NCBI GenBank assembly: GCA_034437215.1
Contig: DAOTVC010000031.1
Span: 1-33,109, forward strand
Direction of reading: 5' to 3'
DNA length: 33,109 nucleotides
From: DAOTVC01 sp034437215
GTDB taxonomy: Bacteria > Chloroflexota > Anaerolineae > B4-G1 > SLSP01
Positions 16,337-22,674 of the stretch are shown here, in pieces. A program made the position numbers and the translations under genes. The notes below the pieces were generated by a model. The model was given only the letters and a program-made list of their open reading frames with translations. It was not told where the DNA came from and searched no databases. Position 1 is the stretch's first letter. Every line of letters starts with the position of its first letter.

Positions 16337-16639
16337 CAAGGGCGCCTAGAGTCGGGACTGAAGTCCCTCACCAAGGCGCGCTGCGCGCGCCGGGCGTCGG
16401 CCTGCGCCGACGCTCAAAACAGGCTTGCGCAGGAGTTTGTCCCCGTCCGGCGCGGACTTAGCGTCTGTAAGAAAACAACTTCCCGACGGCAGGTGCTTGG
16501 GAAGCGTAACGAACTTCTGGAGGGGCTTGAGGCGCACAGCCCTCAAACGAGTTAGGAGGCGTGGTTTCATCCCAACTCCAGAGACGTCGGGAGGTTATAC
16601 TTTTACGAACCCTTAGCACCACTCGTTCAGATCAGGAGT
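16337..16639. other. Non-coding region with mobile-DNA remnants
   Basis: No credible gene is seen. The segment opens with the triple-hairpin repeat (16354-16413). Near its end, 16563-16607 has a GTTTCATCCC - short imperfect stem - GGGAGGTTATAC arrangement. That resembles the right-end architecture of IS200/IS605-type (TnpB-associated) elements, but no transposase or TnpB is left. A decayed insertion is the best reading; confidence is low. Confidence 0.35.
16354..16413. repeat. Triple-hairpin dispersed repeat, copy 1
   Basis: A 60-bp unit matching 24404-24463 at 55 of 60 positions without gaps. It holds three consecutive perfect stems: GGGACT/AGTCCC (loop GA), GGCGCGC/GCGCGCC (loop TGC) and GCGTCGGC/GCCGACGC. 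Four of the five differences fall between stems 1 and 2 and the fifth in a loop, so all stems are conserved. Confidence 0.8.
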
Positions 16640-16682
16640 GCCGACGGTCCCCGGGGCGCTTCGCGCCCCGGGGACCGTCGGC
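16640..16682. terminator. Perfect 20-bp stem-loop, terminator- or REP-like
   Basis: Arms 16640-16659 and 16663-16682 are perfectly complementary with a TTC loop, giving an extremely GC-rich hairpin. No T-tract follows on either strand, so intrinsic termination in the classical form is not supported. It lies immediately upstream of the predicted GT2 promoter and may insulate it from the degraded region. Confidence 0.5.
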
Positions 16683-16687
16683 CCTGT

Positions 16688-16715
16688 TTGGTCAGGCGCT
16701 CTTTTGTGTTATAGT
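16688..16715 (+). promoter_or_regulatory. Possible sigma-70 promoter of the GT2 gene
   Basis: TTGGTC (16688-16693) and TATAGT (16710-16715), 16 nt apart, follow the strong hairpin. Transcripts from here would include both copies of the 39-bp repeat and the decoy start at 16759. Confidence 0.4.
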
Positions 16716-16738
16716 CCAGGCACAGTCAATGTCGGTAT

Positions 16739-16853
16739 CGGTCTATCGAGGTGCATTTATGAGCGATATTCTGGCTCGATGCCACTGTTATCAATAGAAA
16801 CAGATCCGGAAGCGCGGTCTATCGAGGTGCATTTATGAGCGATATTCTGGCTC
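16739..16853 (+). repeat. 39-bp direct repeat spanning the GT2 start
   Basis: The same 39 bases occur at 16739-16777 and 16815-16853, offset by 76 nt. Each copy carries the upstream AGGTG site, the ATG and the first six codons (MSDILA) of the GT2 gene. The first copy is out of frame with the gene and reads only a 12-residue peptide (MSDILARCHCYQ) ending at 16797. Confidence 0.9.
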
Positions 16854-17503
16854 TCATCCCGGCTTTCAGCGAGGCGGAGCGGATCGTCCCCGTCGTACGG
16901 GAGGCGCTGCTCCACCTCCCCGTCCTCGTCGTGGACGACGGCTCCACCGACGGGACGGCGCGCGCCGCGGAGGAGGCGGGCGCGACGGTGGTGCGCCACG
17001 AACGCAACCGCGGGAAGGGTGCGGCCCTCAAGACGGGCTTCGGGTGGGCGTTGCGCGCCGACTTCGAGGCCGTCCTCACCCTCGATGCCGACGGACAGCA
17101 CGCCCCCGCCGAGATCCCCGGCTTCGTCGGGGCCTACGCCGCCCGCGGCGCCGACCTCATCGTAGGGACGCGCAAATTCGTGCAGATGCCCCTCACGCGC
17201 CGCATCGCCAACACCGTGGGGCGGGCGGCGCTCTCCTGGGCACTGCGGCAGCGGGTGGAGGACAACCAGTCGGGTTACCGTCTCATCAGCCGCCGTCTCA
17301 TCGACCTCACCCTCGACAGTCCCGAGGAGGGGTACGAGTTCGAGGTGGAGATGCTCGTCCAGGCCGTTCTCCACAACCTGCCGGTCGAGTGGCTGCCCAT
17401 CCGGACCATCTACGCCGGAGAGAGCAGCCACATCCGGCCCTGGTGCCACACCGTGAACTTCTTCCGCCTCGTCGCCCGCACCCGCCGCCGCCTGACCCGC
17501 TGA
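16835..17503 (+). CDS. GT2-family glycosyltransferase (dolichyl-phosphate-sugar synthase-like)
   Basis: A 222-residue GT-A enzyme: LIPAFSEAERI at the N-terminus, the nucleotide-binding VVDDGSTDGTA at residues 32-42, and the metal/sugar-binding DADGQH at 84-89 (TLDADGQHAP). This is the short DPM1/polyprenyl-phosphate mannose or glucose synthase type, lacking C-terminal membrane helices. It would charge a polyprenyl phosphate with a sugar, the kind of donor used by the GT39-like protein upstream, so the two may cooperate. The start at 16835 is the in-frame ATG of the duplicated 39-bp segment; the identical ATG at 16759 leads only to a short dead-end frame. The stop lies inside a small heptad island. 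Confidence 0.92.
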   Translation: MSDILALIPAFSEAERIVPVVREALLHLPVLVVDDGSTDGTARAAEEAGATVVRHERNRGKGAALKTGFGWALRADFEAVLTLDADGQHAPAEIPGFVGAYAARGADLIVGTRKFVQMPLTRRIANTVGRAALSWALRQRVEDNQSGYRLISRRLIDLTLDSPEEGYEFEVEMLVQAVLHNLPVEWLPIRTIYAGESSHIRPWCHTVNFFRLVARTRRRLTR

Positions 17504-17525
17504 CCGCTGGCCCGCTGACCGCTGA
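17498..17525. repeat. Short heptad island (CCGCTGA type)
   Basis: Four 7-nt units (CGCTGAC, CGCTGGC, then CCGCTGA twice). The first contains the GT2 stop codon at 17501-17503, as in the other junction islands. Confidence 0.6.
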
Positions 17526-17570
17526 TACCATGTAAGGAAAGGGTCAAAATCGTTCTCGGAGCCCGAACAC

Positions 17571-17600
17571 TTGTACTGTTTTTATGTTTTACTGTATAAT
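17571..17600 (+). promoter_or_regulatory. Predicted sigma-70 promoter of the LysM lipoprotein gene
   Basis: TTGTAC (17571-17576) and a perfect TATAAT (17595-17600) are 18 nt apart in an AT-rich stretch that stands out from the GC-rich surroundings. The predicted transcript has a leader of about 70 nt. Confidence 0.75.
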
Positions 17601-17611
17601 ATTCATGTGTA

Positions 17612-17634
17612 ACCGAACCTAGATGAGGTTTGGT
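17612..17634 (+). promoter_or_regulatory. 5'-leader hairpin before the LysM gene
   Basis: ACCGAACCT (17612-17620) pairs with AGGTTTGGT (17626-17634), nine pairs with one G-U, around a 5-nt loop. It would form at the very 5' end of the predicted mRNA and could stabilise it or gate translation. No known riboswitch is recognised. Confidence 0.45.
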
Positions 17635-17675
17635 GAAGGTATGCGATTCCTTAACCTACTGAAAAGGAGTGGCCC

Positions 17676-18377
17676 ATGAACCGCAAATTCCTGTCCCTGT
17701 TGATCGTCCTCCTCGTGATGAGCACGCTCTTCCTCGCTGGGTGTAAGAGACCGTTGTCTCCTGATGTCGAGGGAATCGGCGAAGAAGACCTGATGAACCA
17801 GGAGGCTGCCGAGAACACCACGCCTGTCGTGGAGGAGCCCACGCTGGAGGTGACGGAGCCCATTGAGGCGGCGACACCCGTCGTCACCGAGGAGGTCACT
17901 CCCGAGCCCACTGTCGAGCCCACGGAGGAGACGACGCCGGAACCCACCCCCGAGCCTACGGAGGACGTGACTGCTGAGCCCACGGAAGAGGCTACCGCCG
18001 AGCCCACGGAAGAAGCCACCGAGGCGCCTATCACCACCGGACCGCAACAGTACGTGGTCAAGGCGGGGGATACCCTCTACAGCATCGCTTCCCGGTACGG
18101 TCTGAGTGTGCCGACCCTGGCACGTGCCAACAACATCACCAACCCGGCCTTTATCTACGTGGGGCAGGTCCTGACCATCCCCGGCAGCGGCACCGCACCT
18201 TCGCCCCAGCCGCAACCCGGCCCCGGTGACGATCTTATTCACTACGTCCAGCCCGGTGAGAACCTCTTCCGCATCGCCTTGAAGTACAACTACGACTACT
18301 ACTACCTGGCGCGCTACAACAACATCCGCAACCCGTCGGTCATCTACGTCGGGCAGCCCATTCGCATCCCGCGCTAG
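17676..18377 (+). CDS. LysM-domain lipoprotein
   Basis: A 233-residue exported protein. A signal peptide with lipobox LAGC places the lipidated cysteine at residue 23. Residues 45-120 are a low-complexity linker of PEPTEE/TAEPTEE-type units, likely spanning to the wall. Two LysM domains follow: YVVKAGDTLYSIASRYGL (126-143) through VGQVLTIPG, and HYVQPGENLFRIALKYN (189-205) through VGQPIRIPR at the end. LysM binds N-acetylglucosamine polymers such as peptidoglycan. AAAAGGAG precedes the ATG. With a strong predicted promoter and leader hairpin it is probably well expressed. There is no catalytic domain, so an anchoring or structural role is likely. Confidence 0.93.
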   Translation: MNRKFLSLLIVLLVMSTLFLAGCKRPLSPDVEGIGEEDLMNQEAAENTTPVVEEPTLEVTEPIEAATPVVTEEVTPEPTVEPTEETTPEPTPEPTEDVTAEPTEEATAEPTEEATEAPITTGPQQYVVKAGDTLYSIASRYGLSVPTLARANNITNPAFIYVGQVLTIPGSGTAPSPQPQPGPGDDLIHYVQPGENLFRIALKYNYDYYYLARYNNIRNPSVIYVGQPIRIPR

Positions 18378-18389
18378 GGGGAGGTTCTT

Positions 18390-19199
18390 ACGGATTTCGA
18401 GTCCGAAGCGGGAGCCCCCCGCATCACCAGTCTGAACAACGATCGCGTGCGGCGGGTGCAGGCGCTTCTGCGCAGCACCCGCCGCCGTTCGCGTGAAGGG
18501 CTCATGGTCGCCGAGGGGCTGCGCCTCGTCGAGGAGCTGTTGCGGTCGGGCTTGCCTGTCACGCGGATCTACTACACGCCGGAGTTCACCACCGACGCGC
18601 GGGGAGCGACGCTCATCGCCGCCTTTAGCGAGCGGGAGGGCGTAGTCTGGGAGGTCACCCCCGAGGTGTTGGCCGCCCTCTCCGATACCGAGACGCCCCA
18701 GGGAATCGTCGCCGTCCTGCCCGTGCCGGAGATCCCCGTCGCCGGTCGCCAGGGCGTGACCCTCGTCCTAGACGGCATGCGGGACCCGGGGAACGTGGGG
18801 ACCGTCCTCCGCGCCGCCTGGGCCTCGGGGGTGCGGCAGGTGCTCCTGCCTCCCGGAAACGTCGACGTCACCAATCCCAAGGTGGTGCGGGCGGCCATGG
18901 GTGCGCACTTCCACCTGCCGCTGCGCCGTCCCTCCTGGGAGGCGCTGGCGGAGATGGTGGCGGGCGACCGTGTCTGGCTGGCGGAGGCGGGTGTGGGGAC
19001 CCGCTACGATCGGGTCGACTGGGGCGGGGCCGTGACCCTCATCGTGGGCGGAGAGGCCGAGGGGGCAGGCCCGCAGGCACGAGCGCTCGCAGCGGGACGT
19101 CACGTCACCATCCCCATGGCGCCCGGCGTCGAGTCCCTCAACGCGGCCATGGCGACCTCGGTGCTCCTCTTCGAGGCCGCCCGCCAACGCGGTTTCTGA
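18390..19199 (+). CDS. SpoU/TrmH-family RNA 2'-O-methyltransferase
   Basis: The SPOUT methyltransferase motifs are present: VLDGMRDPGNVGTVLRAAWA (motif 1), LIVGGEAEGAG (motif 2) and IPMAPGVESLNAAMATSVLL (motif 3, knot region). The N-terminal substrate-binding domain begins ITSLNNDRVRRVQALLRS, the usual first line of the family. That homology starts eight codons before the first normal start codon (GTG 18447). No ATG, GTG or TTG exists in frame between the preceding stop and ITSL. A GGGGGAGG site at 18377-18384 stands 5 nt before an ACG at 18390, which I take as the start (269 residues). It methylates a ribose in rRNA or tRNA; the target is unknown. Confidence 0.88.
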   Translation, partial: TDFESEAGAPRITSLNNDRVRRVQALLRSTRRRSREGLMVAEGLRLVEELLRSGLPVTRIYYTPEFTTDARGATLIAAFSEREGVVWEVTPEVLAALSDTETPQGIVAVLPVPEIPVAGRQGVTLVLDGMRDPGNVGTVLRAAWASGVRQVLLPPGNVDVTNPKVVRAAMGAHFHLPLRRPSWEALAEMVAGDRVWLAEAGVGTRYDRVDWGGAVTLIVGGEAEGAGPQARALAAGRHVTIPMAPGVESLNAAMATSVLLFEAARQRGF

Positions 19200-19211
19200 T
19201 TCCCGCGCGCT

Positions 19212-19709
19212 TTAGGCGACCGGTCTGAAACCCAACGCCCGGGGCAGGGGCGCAGGGGATTGGCCCTGCAGCCGCCGGACCTCCCTGATCCGCTCCAGCG
19301 CTCTCTGCAAGATCAACCCGTGGTCGAAGGCCAGCGCCGGCAATGCGTCCAGGGGCCACCAGCGGGCGTCGGCGGCGTCGTCGGCGGCCCGGACGCTCAC
19401 CTCCCCCTCCAGCCAGGTCCAGAAGGCGACGGAGACCACCCAGCCCCGCGGGTCCCGTCCCGGCTCGCCGAAGGCTCCCAGCTGGTGGAGGGATACACCG
19501 GTGACCTCCGTCTCCTCCTGCAGCTCCCGGCGCGCCGACTCCTCGAGATCCTCCCCTTCGTCGACGAAGCCGCCCGGCAGCGCCCACTCTCCCACGAAGG
19601 GGTCGTGCCGGCGTTGGATGAGCAGGACCTCCACCTGACCCGCACCCTCTCGCACGAGCACGATGTCCGTGGTGAGGGCCGGGCGGGGGTGGTCGTAGCG
19701 GTGGGCCAT
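19212..19709 (-). CDS. Nudix hydrolase
   Basis: A 165-residue single-domain protein beginning MAHRYDHPRPALTTDIVLV. The Nudix box reads GGFVDEGEDLEESARRELQE followed by ETEV: the metal-binding REUxEE core is intact, but the usual Gly after it is Glu (EETEV instead of EExGU). LPGGFVDEGE and the downstream WWPLDALPALAFDH are typical of the ADP-ribose/NAD-type branch near NrtR-like and YjhB-like proteins, without a DNA-binding domain here. It removes nucleoside diphosphates linked to another moiety; the substrate is unknown. It starts one base after the stop of the small membrane protein gene, so both are co-transcribed. It converges with the methyltransferase gene with a 12-nt gap. Confidence 0.9.
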   Translation of the reverse strand: MAHRYDHPRPALTTDIVLVREGAGQVEVLLIQRRHDPFVGEWALPGGFVDEGEDLEESARRELQEETEVTGVSLHQLGAFGEPGRDPRGWVVSVAFWTWLEGEVSVRAADDAADARWWPLDALPALAFDHGLILQRALERIREVRRLQGQSPAPLPRALGFRPVA

Positions 19710-19710
19710 G

Positions 19711-19986
19711 CTAGAGGGCCACGACGAGAACGGCGAGCACGACCAGCAGACTGAGGATCACCGGCAGGAGGCAGCCCAGGCAGCCCCGGGACCGGATGTA
19801 GGGGTTCTGGTGGCTGGGGGCGCGCCGGATCTTCTTCAGCCGGTCGGTGCGGATGGGCGACTTGCTCACCTTGCGCGGTTGCGAGCTCAAGGGGCTCTTT
19901 CCGGCGGACGACTTGCGAGCGCTCTTGCGTTTCGAACTCGACAAGCGGCTCTTCTTTCCTGAACTTGATAGACGACTCTTGGCCAT
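19711..19986 (-). CDS. Small basic single-pass membrane protein, unknown
   Basis: The 91-residue product is not a family I recognise. Residues 1-45 are extremely Ser/Lys/Arg-rich, with KSRLSSS repeated twice (residues 3-9 and 12-18) and then a third, diverged copy. The C-terminal third is RGCLGCLLPVILSLLVVLAV plus VVAL, one membrane helix with two cysteines at its start. The basic N-terminus should stay in the cytoplasm and could bind nucleic acid or acidic lipid. An AAGGAGGGA site sits just upstream of the ATG, which supports real translation. It lies between pepF and the Nudix gene on the same strand. Confidence 0.7.
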   Translation of the reverse strand: MAKSRLSSSGKKSRLSSSKRKSARKSSAGKSPLSSQPRKVSKSPIRTDRLKKIRRAPSHQNPYIRSRGCLGCLLPVILSLLVVLAVLVVAL

Positions 19987-20030
19987 CTCTGTCCCTCCTT
20001 CTCTATTTGGACCGACCCTACCTTACTCCG

Positions 20031-21848
20031 TCACTCCGTCTCTTCTTCCGCCCTCTCCGTGATCAATGCCTCAAAGCGCTCGATCTCGTCGCGCAGGATC
20101 TCCAGACTCGAACGCCAGAAGGCCTGCGTCCGCACGTCGATGCCGAAGCGTTGTGCCAGGGTAGCCGCATCGTCCATCCCCGTCGACGAGAGGAGCGCTT
20201 CGTACCCCTCCTTGAAGCCCTCCGGATTCTCGCGGTAGTGGGCGTAGAGGCCCAGGCTGAAGAGGTGACCGAAGAGATAGGGGAAGTTGTAGAAGGTCGA
20301 GCCGTAGTAGTGGGGTTTGACCGCCCACATGTAGGGGTGCAGCGCCTCCGGGTCGAGGGCGTCGCCGTAGGTGGCTCTCTGAGCCTCCAGCATGATGCTC
20401 TTGAACTCCTCGGCGGAGAGCTCCCGGTCCCGGCGCCTCTCGAAGACCTGCTTCTCGAAGATGATCCGGCTCGTGATGTCCACCGTCACCTGCAGGGAGT
20501 CCTGCAGCGAGGCCTCCAGGATATAGATCTGCTCGTCGCGCTCTGCCCGAGCCAAGGCTGCCTCCTGCACGAGCATCTCGCAGAAGTTGCTGGCGGTCTC
20601 CGCCAACGTCATTGGGGTGTCGCGCTGGATGTAGGTACGATCGGCTCGCATGAGGTTGTGGAAGGCGTGGCCCAGCTCGTGGGCCAGCGTGCCCACGCCC
20701 CCGTAGGCGGGCTGGTAGTTGGCGAGGATGCGCGACTCCCCGTCCCGCAACCAGAGGCAGAAGGCGCCCCCGCGCTTGCCGTCGCGGGGTTCGGCGTCGA
20801 TCCAGCGCTCCTCGAAGGCTCGCCGGGCCATCCCGGATAGCTCTCCCGAGTAGGAGTTGAAGTGCTTGAGGATAAAACGCTGCGCCTCCTCGAAGGTCCA
20901 CGCCGCCTGCGGCTCCCCCACCGGGGCGAAGAGATCGTACCAGGCGAGCTGGCTCACGCCCAGAGCGCGGGCCTTGGCCCTCAGATAGCGGCGCAGGTCG
21001 GGGAAGAAGTCCTCGGTGGCAGCGGTGAGCGCTTCCAGGGTCTCGCGGTCGATGTTGTTGGCGAAGAGGGCCAGATCCAGGGGTGACTCCCAGCCGCGCC
21101 GCTCGCTCAGGGCCAGCGTCTCCCCCTTGATGCTGTTCAAGGCCGCGGCGATGGGGAGCTCGTGGGCCTCCCAGGCTCCCAGTTCGGCCTCGTAGGCCGT
21201 CCGGCGCACCTCTCGCTCGGGCTCGAAGGCCAGATTGCGCACGGCGGTCATCGGCAGCCGCAGCTGCTCTCCCTCGACCTCCAGTTCGACCAGTATCTGG
21301 GAGGTGAAGTTGGTGTAGAGCTTATGCCAGGCGATGCTCCCTGTCAGGGAGAGGTCGGAGGCCAGCTGCTCCTCCTCCGGTGACATCAGGTGGCGCGCCT
21401 TGACTGCGGCCCTGTGCAGGGCAAAGGCGTGACCGGCGGCGAGAGGGGAGGCCTCCACCACCCCTGCGACGTCCAACGCTCCCACCCAGGCGGCAAAGCG
21501 CGTCTGCAGCTGCTCGTAGCGGACCCGCTGCTGGTGAATGCGGCTGAGGTAGGCCTGGGCGGTGGCGTTGCGGGAGTCCGTGGCTGCGTATCCCACCACA
21601 TAGGCGTAGAGGGTGTGGAGCCGGCGCCCCAGGTCGTTCAACCCCTCCAGGGCCATCTCCAGGGGCCCTACGCTCTCGGCTACCGGGAGGGATTCCTCGT
21701 GGAGCTCGATGCCGGCTTCGTCGAAGCGCCCTTCCAGAGCTTTGAGATCCGCTGCGGCTTCGTCGAAGGCTGTTTTGAAGGCCTCACTCTGCAGCGAGGG
21801 GTAGGGGACGGTCATGTCCCAATGGGGGAGAGAGTTCTCCTTATTCAT
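20031..21848 (-). CDS. pepF: Oligoendopeptidase F family (M3) metallopeptidase
   Basis: A 605-residue cytosolic zinc peptidase. The active site is HELGH at residues 390-394 (GTLAHELGHAFHNLM), with a downstream ETASNFCEML helix giving the third ligand, both hallmarks of family M3B. It breaks down oligopeptides of about 7-17 residues. I start it at ATG 21848 (MNKENSLPHWDM), with AAAGGAGA about 11 nt upstream; the frame extends to 21917 but that part has no family similarity and overlaps the end of the 2H gene. The stop codon lies in two copies of an octamer (GACGGAGT on the coding strand), a milder version of the junction repeats. Confidence 0.95.
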   Translation of the reverse strand: MNKENSLPHWDMTVPYPSLQSEAFKTAFDEAAADLKALEGRFDEAGIELHEESLPVAESVGPLEMALEGLNDLGRRLHTLYAYVVGYAATDSRNATAQAYLSRIHQQRVRYEQLQTRFAAWVGALDVAGVVEASPLAAGHAFALHRAAVKARHLMSPEEEQLASDLSLTGSIAWHKLYTNFTSQILVELEVEGEQLRLPMTAVRNLAFEPEREVRRTAYEAELGAWEAHELPIAAALNSIKGETLALSERRGWESPLDLALFANNIDRETLEALTAATEDFFPDLRRYLRAKARALGVSQLAWYDLFAPVGEPQAAWTFEEAQRFILKHFNSYSGELSGMARRAFEERWIDAEPRDGKRGGAFCLWLRDGESRILANYQPAYGGVGTLAHELGHAFHNLMRADRTYIQRDTPMTLAETASNFCEMLVQEAALARAERDEQIYILEASLQDSLQVTVDITSRIIFEKQVFERRRDRELSAEEFKSIMLEAQRATYGDALDPEALHPYMWAVKPHYYGSTFYNFPYLFGHLFSLGLYAHYRENPEGFKEGYEALLSSTGMDDAATLAQRFGIDVRTQAFWRSSLEILRDEIERFEALITERAEEETE

Positions 21849-21873
21849 CCTGGATTGGTCTCCTTTGACTATG

Positions 21874-22458
21874 TTACCCCTTGAGGGTGAAGTGGTATTT
21901 GACGCCCCGTTTTCCACAGGTATCGCAGATGAGGGCGACGTTGTCGATGTCTATCTCCCAGTTGAACTCCCGTTGGGAGAAGCGCTGGAAGATCGCTCCC
22001 AGCGTCTCCGCATCGGCGCCATCCTGGGTCAGCGTGATGTGCGGGAACCAGGACTGCGGGTCGTAGTGGGCGATGATGTTCTGGGCCACCCCGCTTATAG
22101 CTTCCCACAGGCTCTGGTGGAAGTGGGTGAGATCGAGGCTGCGCACTACAGGAACGTAGAGGGTGGGGTCGGGTCCGGTGAAGAGACCGAGGCCGCTGGT
22201 GTGGATGGTGAAGGGGGCGTGGCGGGCGGCGAGATCCTCGAGGAGCTCCTGGAGCGCTTCCTGCCCGTACCCCTCGGCGACCTGGTAGGAGAAGTGAGGG
22301 ATGGGGGTGATGTAGACGCCGTGGACGCCGAACTCGCGGTCCAGCTCCTCCCACAGAGACTCGACCCGTGTACAGTGGGCCTCGTCGAGGATGGAGACGA
22401 CGGCCTGTAGATCGGGATGCTTGCTTGATAACTTCTCGAAGAGCGGCGGGTGGTGCAT
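21874..22458 (-). CDS. 2H phosphoesterase (2'-5' RNA ligase-like)
   Basis: The 194-residue protein has the two HxT/S motifs of the 2H superfamily: HFS at residues 55-57 (IPHFSYQV) and HIT at 140-142 (SWFPHITL). Members open cyclic 2',3'-phosphates or ligate/cleave 2'-5' linkages in RNA. An unusual C-terminal CDTCGK (Cys178, Cys181) could bind metal, although a lone pair is not enough. AGGAG lies a few bases before the ATG. It is followed closely by pepF and preceded by a mobile-element copy that separates it from the lysine aminotransferase gene. Confidence 0.88.
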   Translation of the reverse strand: MHHPPLFEKLSSKHPDLQAVVSILDEAHCTRVESLWEELDREFGVHGVYITPIPHFSYQVAEGYGQEALQELLEDLAARHAPFTIHTSGLGLFTGPDPTLYVPVVRSLDLTHFHQSLWEAISGVAQNIIAHYDPQSWFPHITLTQDGADAETLGAIFQRFSQREFNWEIDIDNVALICDTCGKRGVKYHFTLKG

Positions 22459-22516
22459 GCTTTTCTCCTGCTTCCCCTTCCGTCAGCGCGGAAAATCAAG
22501 ATCTGGATATGGTTAT

Positions 22517-22667
22517 GGCTCTCCAAGATTTCGCAGGGTAGAACAGGGCCATGTGCCACGTGTTGTCTGCCACAACGCAGGAAAGGTCAGGTACGCCCCA
22601 CCGCAGCAGCCATTGGGGCTAGTTTTAGAGCTTCTCACCCCACCACCCGACGAAACCCAAAAGATCC
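22517..22667 (-). mobile_element. 151-bp MITE, copy B (ISL3-like ends)
   Basis: The reverse complement of the element at 8968-9118. It is flanked by a perfect 8-bp duplication ATGGTTAT (22509-22516 and 22668-22675). Read on the minus strand it begins GGATCTTTTGGG and ends in the complement of GGCTCTCCAAGA. It landed so that one target copy overlaps the last base of the aminotransferase stop codon and left the gene intact. In both copies the element has the same orientation relative to the gene upstream. Confidence 0.85.
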
Positions 22668-22674
22668 ATGGTTA

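Noticed and set aside
16561..16797. 78-codon open frame before the GT2 gene
   Set aside because: It runs across the perfect hairpin and the duplicated start region, has no motif, and ends in the decoy peptide.
21849..21917. N-terminal extension of the oligoendopeptidase
   Set aside because: It overlaps the 2H gene stop region and lacks similarity; a ribosome site fits ATG 21848.
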